Of a DNA stretch of 64,000 bases, positions 33,219 to 41,627 are shown in pieces. Every line of letters begins with the position of its first letter. Position 1 is the stretch's first letter. This DNA is from Thermoplasmata archaeon (GTDB lineage Archaea; Thermoplasmatota; Thermoplasmata; Thermoplasmatales; Thermoplasmataceae): NCBI GenBank assembly GCA_021817255.1, contig JAKAVO010000002.1, forward strand, positions 23,401-87,400. The letters are read 5' to 3'. Position numbers and translations under genes: made by a program. The notes beneath the pieces are model-generated. The model had not been told where the DNA came from. It saw only the letters and a program-made list of their open reading frames with translations, and ran no database searches.

Positions 33219-34859
33219 TCAGTATGGTGGCATTCCGCCCATACCGCCCATTCCACCCATGCCCTGGCCTCCGCCGGGGGAAGGTGCACTCTTCTTGCTT
33301 GCAATGACATCGTCTATCCTGAGTATCATTGTAGCAACCTCGACTGCGCTTTCAAGGGCATGCCTCTTTACCTTCAGAGGATCGAAAACACCAATTGCAA
33401 ACATATCGGAAACTTTGTTCTCTGTGAAATTTATTCCAACGTTTACTTTTTTCGCTTCGTGGTCTGCCTTGAGTTGTATGAGTGTGTTGATTGGGTCCAT
33501 TCCAGCATTTTCTGCAAGTGTTCTTGGGATAACTTCAAGAGCCTTTGCAAATGCATCTATTGCAAGTTGCTCCCTTCCACCAACGCTTGCTGCATATGAC
33601 CTTATTCTCAGGGAAAGTTCGGACTCAACAGCTCCGCCGCCTGGAAGTATTTTGCCATCTTCCTTTGTCAGTGCAACGACTCTGATTGCATCGTTTAATG
33701 CTCTTTCAATTTCTGAAACAACATGTTCTGTTCCACCCCTTATGAGAATGCTGACAGCCTTGGGGTTGCTGCATCCTGTAACGAATGTCATCCTGTCGTC
33801 CCCAATTTTCTTCTCTTCTACTTTCTGTGCAAAGCCAAGTGAAGATGCTGCAAGATCATCCAGGTTTGTTACCATTTTTGCGCCTGTTGCTTTAGCGAGC
33901 TTTTCCATATCGCTCTTCTTGACTCTCCTTACTGCGTAAATACCCTCTTTTGCCAGGTAGTGCTGTGCGATATCATCTATGCCTTTCTGGCAGAGAACAA
34001 CGTTTGCACCACTCTTCTTAACCTTGGAAACCATCAATTTGAATGAGTCCACTTCCTGGTCAAGGAAATCCTGTATTTTTGAAGGGTCAGAAATTTGGAC
34101 TTTTGCTTCGATTTCGGTTTTCTTGATTTCCAGTGCTGAATCTATAAGGGCAATTTTTGCATCCTTTACAACAGATGGCATCTTGGAATGTACCTTTTCT
34201 TTATCGATCACAAGCCCCATTATGAGTTCTGTGTCATTTACGTTTCCGCCGCTTTTCTTGTCGATCTTTATGCTTGACGGCTCAACTGTGAATTTTTTAT
34301 TCTTTTCTTCTGCAACTGCATTGACTGCCTTTACAATTAATTTATACAATAGATCCCCGCCAAGTCCTATATTCTTGCCAGAAAGTGCAGTTTTTGCAAC
34401 CTGTTCCAGGGAGTTGTCATCTTTCACTTCTTTAGCAATATTGTCAAGTTCCTTCTTGGCCTGGTTTACTGCAAGCCTGTACCCGTTTGCAATTACTGTT
34501 GGGTGGACACCCTGTTCCAGAAGCTCTTCTGCCTGCTTAAGGAATTCTCCAGCAAGAACAACTGAGGTTGTGGTTCCGTCCCCGACTGCAGTATCCTGGG
34601 ATTTTGCCACTTCAACAATCATTTTGGCTGTAGGATGGTCTACGTCCATTTCTTTCAGTATTGTTGCGCCATCGTTGGAAATAATAATATCTCCGATAGA
34701 GTCGACGAGCATTTTGTCCATTCCCTTTGGCCCGAGAGTTGTCCTGACTGCCTCGGCAATTGCCTTGGCGGCATCTATATTGTTCTTCTGGGCATTCTTT
34801 CCCTGATCCCTGCTTGTACCTTCTTTTAGTATAAATATTGGCATCTGTCCGTTTAACAT
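33219..34859 (-). CDS. ths: Thermosome (group II chaperonin) subunit
   Basis: ATP-driven protein-folding ring of the cytoplasm. The 546 residues carry LGPKGMDKMLVDS near 44, NDGATIL near 65, GDGTTTSVVLAGE near 93, the ATPase Asp in GGGAVE-type segment PGGGAVES near 405, and NVGINFTENKVSDM near 475. The tail ends in a Gly-Gly-Met repeat and PPY. ATG 34859 (MLNGQMPIF) has GGAGG about 8 nt upstream, supporting it over the ATG at 34844. The other thermosome subunit type is not in the window. Confidence 0.97.
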   Translation of the reverse strand: MLNGQMPIFILKEGTSRDQGKNAQKNNIDAAKAIAEAVRTTLGPKGMDKMLVDSIGDIIISNDGATILKEMDVDHPTAKMIVEVAKSQDTAVGDGTTTSVVLAGEFLKQAEELLEQGVHPTVIANGYRLAVNQAKKELDNIAKEVKDDNSLEQVAKTALSGKNIGLGGDLLYKLIVKAVNAVAEEKNKKFTVEPSSIKIDKKSGGNVNDTELIMGLVIDKEKVHSKMPSVVKDAKIALIDSALEIKKTEIEAKVQISDPSKIQDFLDQEVDSFKLMVSKVKKSGANVVLCQKGIDDIAQHYLAKEGIYAVRRVKKSDMEKLAKATGAKMVTNLDDLAASSLGFAQKVEEKKIGDDRMTFVTGCSNPKAVSILIRGGTEHVVSEIERALNDAIRVVALTKEDGKILPGGGAVESELSLRIRSYAASVGGREQLAIDAFAKALEVIPRTLAENAGMDPINTLIQLKADHEAKKVNVGINFTENKVSDMFAIGVFDPLKVKRHALESAVEVATMILRIDDVIASKKSAPSPGGGQGMGGMGGMGGMPPY

Positions 34860-35060
34860 CTTTTTTCCTCCTTATTTTCACTTGGTAAATTTGTTCTTCA
34901 ATATAAATTTTATGCATATTTCTGGGATAAAGGTTGATCGGTTAAGGCATTCATTAATGTATCAACAGCAATGTTTTTCACACTGAATCCATCATATTTA
35001 ATTGCATGTATTAGTGTGCGGATCAAATGAAGATCTTGACCCCTATCCTGATGATAACGA
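34860..35060. other. Intergenic region upstream of the thermosome gene
   Basis: About 200 bp. It holds the thermosome promoter (minus strand, TATA-like GCATAAAATTTATATTG near 34898-34914) and the GGAGG leader. A 91-residue minus-strand frame crosses it from inside the ThyX-like gene; its last 40 residues look protein-like, but no start or family supports it. The hsp20-type palindrome (GTCAAC-N5-GTTGAC) is absent here. Confidence 0.45.
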
Positions 35061-36557
35061 TTATAATTTCTTGATTTTCTCTTCTTTTCTATACTCCTGG
35101 AAAAATCTTCCCAGTGGGTAATTTCCATAATCAACAAATTTGAACAGAGGCCTGAAATCCGGTTCCTTGTCCACAAATGCATCAACCATTTTCATTGCGA
35201 CTTCTCTCAGGTCCGGGTGAGACTGCGGAGTCGACCTTAACTCACTGAAATATACTAATTCCCTCAGGTTTGTGTTGACAAGAATTTCATAGTTAGTGCA
35301 ATATGGCAATACATACTGGGCCACTTTTTCTCCATTTTCCATGTTTATCCTGTTGTAAAGACCTTCAACTCTCTCCAATAACTTGTTCATTTCAGAGGAA
35401 AGCTGCGGATTGCTGCCGATGAAATTTGGCATAAAATATCCATGCCCGGTGTTAAGGGGATTTCTGATAATTCCCATATACCTATGCCGCTGAAACTCCC
35501 TGAACGCACCATAATTCATCATAATCCTGTATTTAAGGTTGACAAATTCGAATTCCCTTGGCAATTTGTCCCTTCTGCTTTTTCTCATTTTTGAGATTTT
35601 CTCAATCACTTCACTCTTTCCGAGCTCTCCGTAATGTGGATTTGAGAAACTCAAAATGTCTTTAACGGAAGCAGTCTGGCTCCTGGAATAATCCATTAGG
35701 GATACTTCAATTGGTGTTGCCTTTACTCCTTTGGATGCATGGCTCTTATCATTATTGCTAACATGAACCCTGTTTTCTTCCTTGTTTTTCATATATCTGC
35801 TATCCCTGGCTGATTTTACAAGGTTTTCGAATTCATTGAAAAGTTCCTCATAAATAAGATTTGAAACTTCCTTTGCTTCCGGTATCTCACTGGCATCTAA
35901 TTTCTGGATGAGATGAATGAATGCCCTTATGTTCCCTGAAATGCCCATATTCGTCAGGGTGCTTGATGGCAGTATGGATCTGATTTCGTCAAATGTGCGT
36001 GATCTGAGGGCTGTTTCGTAAGCCTTCTTTGCTGTCTCTTCGCCTTTAGTGTCAAAACTGGAAAGTGGATATGCGTTTTCTATGTTTTTCCTTATTGAAG
36101 GTATTGATGATGAGTAAAATTCAAACATGGAGTTCATTAGTGAATCATAATCCTCCCTGAAGTTTTCGGAAATTCCTGTGCTTCCAAAATCCAGATACAG
36201 GTATTTTCCACCGGCCTTTTTGTCATAACTCACATATCTCGACGATTTCTCCAGGAATGACAGCCCGACCCTGCACTCCTCAATAAGTTTTGTAACGACG
36301 TTTGAAATTCCCTGTATGCCAATCTGGACGGACACCAGTTCGGCAACGGATTCATCTCCGTACTCTAAAAATACCCTCTCATAGAATTTCTTTCCCCTGT
36401 CAGGGTTATCCTGGAATTCCTTCCTGTAAAGTTCGCGGATGTCCAGTGTTGAAGTCCTGCTGTATCTGGAAAGCAGTGCTCCCCGATCTATCTGGCTCTG
36501 CATCTTCAGGATGAAAACTTTCCTGTCACTGTTTGAAAAAGGGATATCTGATGCCAT
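35061..36557 (-). CDS. Tandem ThyX-like (flavin-dependent thymidylate synthase family) protein
   Basis: 498 residues from ATG 36557, preceded by AAGGA. Two ThyX-like halves can be seen. The N-terminal half has the family block YGDESVAELVSVQIGIQGIS near 75-94, but the R-H-R-x7-S signature is degenerate: EECRVGLSFLEKSSRYVSYD near 98-117 keeps SSRY and lacks RHR. The C-terminal half has FREFQRHRYMG near 350-360, with RHR but no following S-x2-S-x-R. Ordinary ThyX is about 220-260 residues. It may still make dTMP with a composite site, or be a diverged flavoprotein. It is 4 bp after the DUF35 gene in one operon. Confidence 0.7.
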   Translation of the reverse strand: MASDIPFSNSDRKVFILKMQSQIDRGALLSRYSRTSTLDIRELYRKEFQDNPDRGKKFYERVFLEYGDESVAELVSVQIGIQGISNVVTKLIEECRVGLSFLEKSSRYVSYDKKAGGKYLYLDFGSTGISENFREDYDSLMNSMFEFYSSSIPSIRKNIENAYPLSSFDTKGEETAKKAYETALRSRTFDEIRSILPSSTLTNMGISGNIRAFIHLIQKLDASEIPEAKEVSNLIYEELFNEFENLVKSARDSRYMKNKEENRVHVSNNDKSHASKGVKATPIEVSLMDYSRSQTASVKDILSFSNPHYGELGKSEVIEKISKMRKSRRDKLPREFEFVNLKYRIMMNYGAFREFQRHRYMGIIRNPLNTGHGYFMPNFIGSNPQLSSEMNKLLERVEGLYNRINMENGEKVAQYVLPYCTNYEILVNTNLRELVYFSELRSTPQSHPDLREVAMKMVDAFVDKEPDFRPLFKFVDYGNYPLGRFFQEYRKEEKIKKL

Positions 36558-36561
36558 TTTT

Positions 36562-37053
36562 TTATTCCTTCTGTGGAACGAAATAGACATCTGTCGGGCT
36601 AAAAGTGAGATTCCTTTTAAATCTCGCTCTTACCTTCATTCCTATTTTCAGGTCTTCCAGCGATGCACCTATTAGCCTTGCCATGAACAGGGAATCAACT
36701 CCTTCAAACTCTACCATTATAAGATTGAATGGAGTTTCAGGAAGAAACTTTTCACTCCCAAAATAGCAGGTTGTAAATGTGTGGATTCTGCCCTCGTTTG
36801 GCAATTGATGCCATTCTGTCTCTGCACCGCAGATCATGCAGTGGCCCCTTGGTGTTGCATATACATATCCACAACTTTTGCACTTGCTCCCCATCAGTTT
36901 CTTCTTGCCCAGAGCCCTGAAGAACTCGGAATCCTGCGCGTAACTGTGTATATAATCTATTTCGTAACTTGACTTTACGATCAGGGGATCTGTGTTGTAG
37001 ACTTCTGTGCCGTTCTGGGTTTCTGGCATTTTTGCATCATAATCAATCGTCAT
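36562..37053 (-). CDS. DUF35 OB-fold / zinc-ribbon acyl-CoA-associated protein
   Basis: 163 residues. The middle part is a rubredoxin-like zinc ribbon (CKSCGYVYATPRGHCMICG near 58-76), followed by an OB fold (GRIHTFTTCYFGSEKFLPETP and IGMKVRARFKR). An N-terminal helix region with EFFRALGKKKL is typical. DUF35 proteins bridge thiolase-type enzymes and their partners: in methanogenic archaea one holds acetoacetyl-CoA thiolase and HMG-CoA synthase together, and in actinobacteria a homologue pairs with a steroid aldolase. It overlaps the thiolase-like gene upstream by 4 bp, so the pair very likely forms a complex. Confidence 0.88.
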   Translation of the reverse strand: MTIDYDAKMPETQNGTEVYNTDPLIVKSSYEIDYIHSYAQDSEFFRALGKKKLMGSKCKSCGYVYATPRGHCMICGAETEWHQLPNEGRIHTFTTCYFGSEKFLPETPFNLIMVEFEGVDSLFMARLIGASLEDLKIGMKVRARFKRNLTFSPTDVYFVPQKE

Positions 37054-38312
37054 TTTACCGCCTCCATGATTGAAACAGTAACATAAGTCCCTGTGCCTGC
37101 GTGGCTGTGAATCAAGCCTCTTTTTGCATTTTTTACCTGGAGGGCATCATCCTTGAAATGCTTCTTGATGCTGTGCTGCAATTGCCAGAACATAAATACT
37201 GATTGCATTATGCCTGTTGCACCAACTGGATGCCCCGATGCAAGCAGCCCGCCTGATGGATTCACTGAAACCTTCCCGTTGAGGTCTGCTTTCCCTTCCT
37301 CTACGAAATGGCCTCCCTCCCCATATTTGCAAAGGCCAAGGTCTTCGTATGTTTGTATTTCCGATGATGTGTATGCATCATGCAGTTCCACCGCGTCAAT
37401 TTCTTCCAAAGGATCTGTTATCCCTGCATTTCTGTATGCTTCTATTGCTGCTGATCTGCCTGCCCTGAATGAATGGACTCCTGGATATTTGAGGTTCTTG
37501 TAGTCAGATTCCTTCTCGTTTGGAAGCAGTGGCACCTTAAGGAATGGCCTGTCTGACAGGCGCATTGTGTCTGTGCCCGTTCCGATGCCAGTTATTTTTA
37601 CCGGGTGATCTGACATTTCGAAAGCTTTTTCCTCAGAAGCCAGTATGGCTACTGCTGCTCCATCGGACATGGTACACACATCAAGCCTTGTAAGGGGATA
37701 AGAAACCATTGTGGAATTTCTCACGTCTTCAACTGTTATCTTCATCGGGCTCTGTGAGTATGGGTTATGCAAAGCGTTTCCGTGATTCTTGACAGATACT
37801 TTTGCAAGCTGCTCAACTGTAGTTCCATATTCATGCATGTGCCTGACCGCCATCATTGCATAATAACCTGTATAGAAGCCACCCACGGGATAATCGAAAT
37901 TTGTATCGCTGGCAAGCGCTATAAATTCGTTCCCTTTCCATGTATTCACGTGGGACATTGTTTCGAATCCATAAACTGCACATACATCCATTCTGCCTGA
38001 TGCAACCTCTTCAACGCCTGTCTGGAATGCCAGCCCGCCCGTTGCACCGCCTCCTTCAACTCTCTTGCTTGGCTTTGGTGTCAATGCAAGGTAGTCCTGT
38101 GCCATAATACCTGACATGAGTTGCCGCTGAAAATGGTCGGAAAAATAAGATGCCACTGAGCCATCTATGTCTTTCACTGAAATACCAATATCATTAAGGG
38201 CATAATCAAAAGCTTTTTTTGTCCTCAGCCTGAAGTCCATAGCAGGATTTGACTTTGTGAATTTAGTCACTCCTCCTGAAACCATATATACATCTCTTCC
38301 GCCATTTTTCAT
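37050..38312 (-). CDS. SCP2-type thiolase-like protein lacking the nucleophilic Cys
   Basis: 420 residues of the thiolase fold, closest to archaeal acetyl-CoA acetyltransferases. The family site VExxCxSG reads KRVEGGGATGGLAF near residues 82-95, so the nucleophilic Cys is replaced by Gly. Later blocks are kept: VELHDAYTSSEIQTYEDLGL (usual EVHDCFT has Ala for Cys), NPSGGLLASGHPVGATG with the catalytic His, and HSHAGTGTYV at the end. It is paired with DUF35. It may act as an aldolase or ketoacyl-CoA-binding subunit, or use another nucleophile. Calling it acetoacetyl-CoA thiolase for the mevalonate pathway would be unsafe without biochemical data. Confidence 0.8.
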   Translation of the reverse strand: MKNGGRDVYMVSGGVTKFTKSNPAMDFRLRTKKAFDYALNDIGISVKDIDGSVASYFSDHFQRQLMSGIMAQDYLALTPKPSKRVEGGGATGGLAFQTGVEEVASGRMDVCAVYGFETMSHVNTWKGNEFIALASDTNFDYPVGGFYTGYYAMMAVRHMHEYGTTVEQLAKVSVKNHGNALHNPYSQSPMKITVEDVRNSTMVSYPLTRLDVCTMSDGAAVAILASEEKAFEMSDHPVKITGIGTGTDTMRLSDRPFLKVPLLPNEKESDYKNLKYPGVHSFRAGRSAAIEAYRNAGITDPLEEIDAVELHDAYTSSEIQTYEDLGLCKYGEGGHFVEEGKADLNGKVSVNPSGGLLASGHPVGATGIMQSVFMFWQLQHSIKKHFKDDALQVKNAKRGLIHSHAGTGTYVTVSIMEAVK

Positions 38313-38411
38313 TTTTTCACAGCACTTCTATGATTTCTTTCTATTAAAAAGTTAGTTTAATTTAATTAGGAGCCCTGGATTATATTTTTATTATATTTAC
38401 GGGCTTATTGA

Positions 38412-38421
38412 ATTGTGCAAT
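38412..38421. promoter_or_regulatory. ATTGTGCAAT, near-palindrome (candidate operator, site 3)
   Basis: One-base variant of ATTGCGCAAT (4681, 15208). It ends 52 nt before the ATG of the ABC binding-protein gene, within 1 nt of the spacing at the aldehyde dehydrogenase gene. It lies in the 160-bp divergent region between the thiolase-like and ABC genes. Confidence 0.35.
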
Positions 38422-38473
38422 AATCTACATAGAAAAAGATTAAGGTATGGAGCAGATATAGTTTTGAGTAAAA

Positions 38474-39913
38474 ATGCAAAGCTCAAAAAAAAGTAATTCC
38501 GTAAAGTGGATTGCCGCTATTGTAGTTATTGTGGTTATTGTGGCTGGCTTGGGTATTTTGTTTTTAGAAAAGCCTTCCAATAAGCAAACGATCAATATTA
38601 TGGTTGACAGCGGAAGCATGACAGAATCATACCTGAAAGCTGTTGCCACGCAATTTGAGAAGAGCAATCCCAATGTGAATGTGCAGATAAACTCGGTAGG
38701 TTATTCTGACATGACAACAACAGCCCTTTCTTCTCTCCAGGGCAAAACAGCACCGCCAAACATATTCATGTATTATGCTTCCCAGGCACCGGAACTGGCC
38801 CCTTATTTATACAACCTTAACAGCACAACTGGCCAGAAATACCTGAAAGCAAGCAATTACCTTTCTGGAGACCTTGCTTCAGGTTCATATGCGCCTAATT
38901 CAACATCTGGCAACTATAACCTGATAGGCATACCGATCCATACAGTTGTGGGTTACATCCTGGTTTATAATAAGACAGTGTTTAACAATGGAACGCTGGA
39001 AAGGGGCTTCTATTCACAGTACCATTATAACATCACGCCCTCACAGCTGAATAACTGGACAGCATTAAACCAGGTTTCAAGCTATGTAGCTTCACATACC
39101 CAGTTTAATGGCAATTCAAACAAGTATGCCCTGATGTTTCCAGACAGTGCTTCCCATTCTATAATAGATACATTCTACAATCTTTTCTATCCCTATGGAG
39201 TAGGACAGAGCAAAACCGGAATACCTGCTTCCAGTTCACCCAACTACTGGACATATTTCGGTTTCCAGGGAACAAAGGTGAACATATCTTACGACAATAA
39301 CTATGGAGTGCAGGCACTGCATATGTACAAGAACCTGACCGGGTACGAACCATCGGTAAAATCACAGCCTATTGGATATAACCAGCAGGAATTGTTCTTT
39401 GGCACAGGAAATTATGCAATGGGCCTTGCCTGGTCTAGCTTCCTCCCTACATATGAAAATTCCTCATCCAAAGTGAAGAATGACCTTGGAATAAGCCTCT
39501 TGCCAGGAGGATATACAGGATATTCACCAACTTTCCTTGGAGTGAATCCATACAGCCCAAACGTATCCCTTGATCTTAAATTCCTTCAGTTTGCATCTTC
39601 CAACGCAGAGTTTTCAATGGGAATAAAGAACTATTCATATGTCCCATCCACCTATGCAGGTATGGCATCTGCTGCAAAACTGCCCAGCTTTTCATGGTTG
39701 TCTGAAGTAAACAACTATTCTGCAACAATAAAAGTGAACAGGCAATACTCACAGGTATTCCTGAAAGCATCACCACTCTTTTCAACACTTATACCAGATT
39801 TTAACGACCAGGTCCTTAATTATCTGGAAGGAACGACAACCGCAAGGGATGCTTTAAACACCGCAGCATCAGAATGGGTAAGTGAATTAAACCATCAGGG
39901 AATTACTCTGTAA
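38474..39913 (+). CDS. ABC transporter extracellular solute-binding protein (family 1)
   Basis: Membrane-anchored binding protein, 479 residues. An N-terminal hydrophobic helix (about 11-32) without a lipobox serves as anchor or uncleaved signal. It is followed by a family-1 sugar-binding fold: TINIMVDSG, LKAVATQFEKSNPNVNVQI and a C-terminal FNDQVLNYLEGTTTARDALN. The exposed part holds 12 N-X-S/T sequons, consistent with glycosylation by AglB. It is first in an ABC operon with a fused permease and a MalK-type ATPase, so an oligosaccharide or similar solute is likely. The substrate is unknown. Confidence 0.9.
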   Translation: MQSSKKSNSVKWIAAIVVIVVIVAGLGILFLEKPSNKQTINIMVDSGSMTESYLKAVATQFEKSNPNVNVQINSVGYSDMTTTALSSLQGKTAPPNIFMYYASQAPELAPYLYNLNSTTGQKYLKASNYLSGDLASGSYAPNSTSGNYNLIGIPIHTVVGYILVYNKTVFNNGTLERGFYSQYHYNITPSQLNNWTALNQVSSYVASHTQFNGNSNKYALMFPDSASHSIIDTFYNLFYPYGVGQSKTGIPASSSPNYWTYFGFQGTKVNISYDNNYGVQALHMYKNLTGYEPSVKSQPIGYNQQELFFGTGNYAMGLAWSSFLPTYENSSSKVKNDLGISLLPGGYTGYSPTFLGVNPYSPNVSLDLKFLQFASSNAEFSMGIKNYSYVPSTYAGMASAAKLPSFSWLSEVNNYSATIKVNRQYSQVFLKASPLFSTLIPDFNDQVLNYLEGTTTARDALNTAASEWVSELNHQGITL

Positions 39914-39914
39914 C

Positions 39915-41627
39915 ATGACAAAGGGTTCCATCAGGAAGCAGGCAATAATAGTCACTTTGCCAGCTTTAACTTATTTTTTCATTTTTGTTTTGTATCCTAT
40001 TTTTGATAATTTTGCAATTTCCTTTCAAACTTTTAATTTTGCCCAGGCAGCTACCTTTGTTGGTTTAAAGAACTATGTTATCCTGACCCAGACTCCACAT
40101 CTGGATGCACTGGTTGAGAACACCATTATTTACACTCTTGCTGTGCCTGTTTTGGATGTTGCTTTGGCTATTCCCCTGGCAACGCTTGTAAAAAGGATGA
40201 ATAAGCCATACCTGATCCCGCTCATACTCCTTCCATCCTTTATTCCACAGGTCACCTCGGCAAACATCTGGCTGCTCATGATGAACCCGTCTTACGGGAT
40301 TCCGTACTTCCTTGGGCACCAGAATATTTTCATGAGTGCCTGGAGCGTGGTGCTGGTTGATGTCTGGTCCAGCCTGCCACTTGCAACTTTAATCATTTAT
40401 TCAGGGCTTAAATCGGTGCCGCCTGCGATTGAAGAGGCAACATCCATGGATGGCATAAGAGGGGCGAGAAAGCTCATAAATATTGAGCTGCCCTATATCA
40501 AATCCAACATTTTGTCCGCCTTTGTCCTGATGCTGATGTATGGATCATTCACGTTTGATCCCATATATGTCCTGAATACTTATTCAAGCCCATTCGGAAT
40601 TAATGATCTGTCATATTTCGCATTTCAAAATTATTATGGGCAGAACATCGGGCTGGCAGCAGTTATTATTATAATTGTTTCAGTCCTTTCCTCCTTATTT
40701 ACGATAGCATTCGTTTATTTCACCCTAAAGAAGTCAAAAATGAGGACCTCCCGAATATGGAAGTCCGGCATGAAATACGTGCCAAATGGAGAGATTCCAA
40801 AAATTGCGGCCTATATTGGCATAGCCCTGTTTATAATTTTTCTCATTGGGCCAATCATTTTTCTGGGCCTCGATTCTGTAAAGCCACTTTCTGAGATAAT
40901 AAGCATACCTCCAATGTTTTATCCAAAACATCTTACGCTGTCAAATTACAGAGTTTCCCTTAATTTTGGTGTTCCGTATTTTACATCAAGCATTATTGCA
41001 TCGCTTGTTGCATCTGCCATTGTGGTTATGATCGGGCTCCCGGCTGCCTACGTTGCTGCAAAGTATAACCTTGGAGGCTTGAAATTTATAGGCTTTGTGC
41101 TTTTCATTTATTCCCTTCCAACCATCATATTTCTCATTCCGATGCATAATATTATAGCATCACTGGGGCAGCTAAATGAAATTACTGGGCTGATTATTTC
41201 ATACCCGGTTTTCATTTTGCCACTTTCCATTTGGATGATGTACAACTTTTACCAGAATTTTCCGAAACATGTGGAAGAGGCCGCAAACATGGATGGAATG
41301 AACCTTTACACGACACTGAAAAAGGTCATTGTGCCGCTTAGCTATGACGGGATGTTTGTTACTTTCCTGTATGCATTTATACTTGCCTGGGGTGCGCTGA
41401 TCTTCCCACTGGCCCTTACCTATTCGCCGTTTAACCTCAACATTTATTACCCTAACGGGGCTCAAACAGTTACAATACTCATTGGCGGTGCTATTGGGCA
41501 CGAAGCTGTGGGCTATGGAATGCTTGCCGCTTCCAGCATGCTGAGTGTGATCCCGTCAATAATACTGGTGATAATAGTCAGGAACAGAGTCGACAAATTG
41601 TGGAGAACAGGAGGTAATGTAAATTGA
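39915..41627 (+). CDS. Fused two-domain sugar ABC permease (MalF-MalG type in one chain)
   Basis: 570 residues with two complete MetI-like permease domains. The first (about 1-285) has hydrophobic segments and the EAA loop EEATSMDGIRGARKLINIELP near 172-192 (in part). The second (about 295-565) has its own EAA loop EEAANMDGMNLYTTLKKVIVP near 454-474 (in part). Each EAA loop should dock one ATPase of the homodimer. Such permeases are normally encoded by two genes. The joining segment KKSKMRTSRIWKSGMKYVPNG is a short cytoplasmic linker. There is no stop or frameshift at the junction. It starts 1 bp after the binding-protein gene and overlaps the ATPase gene by 4 bp. Confidence 0.92.
   Translation: MTKGSIRKQAIIVTLPALTYFFIFVLYPIFDNFAISFQTFNFAQAATFVGLKNYVILTQTPHLDALVENTIIYTLAVPVLDVALAIPLATLVKRMNKPYLIPLILLPSFIPQVTSANIWLLMMNPSYGIPYFLGHQNIFMSAWSVVLVDVWSSLPLATLIIYSGLKSVPPAIEEATSMDGIRGARKLINIELPYIKSNILSAFVLMLMYGSFTFDPIYVLNTYSSPFGINDLSYFAFQNYYGQNIGLAAVIIIIVSVLSSLFTIAFVYFTLKKSKMRTSRIWKSGMKYVPNGEIPKIAAYIGIALFIIFLIGPIIFLGLDSVKPLSEIISIPPMFYPKHLTLSNYRVSLNFGVPYFTSSIIASLVASAIVVMIGLPAAYVAAKYNLGGLKFIGFVLFIYSLPTIIFLIPMHNIIASLGQLNEITGLIISYPVFILPLSIWMMYNFYQNFPKHVEEAANMDGMNLYTTLKKVIVPLSYDGMFVTFLYAFILAWGALIFPLALTYSPFNLNIYYPNGAQTVTILIGGAIGHEAVGYGMLAASSMLSVIPSIILVIIVRNRVDKLWRTGGNVN

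Noticed and set aside
33979..34806. 275-codon antisense frame opposite the thermosome gene
   Set aside because: Shadow of a highly biased gene; the amino-acid make-up (many Ser, Phe, Ile) is typical of reverse-strand reading.
34910..35185. 91-codon minus-strand frame ending LMNALTDQPLSQKYA
   Set aside because: Most of its first half overlaps the ThyX-like gene in another frame. The tail looks protein-like but has no start, ribosome site or recognised family.
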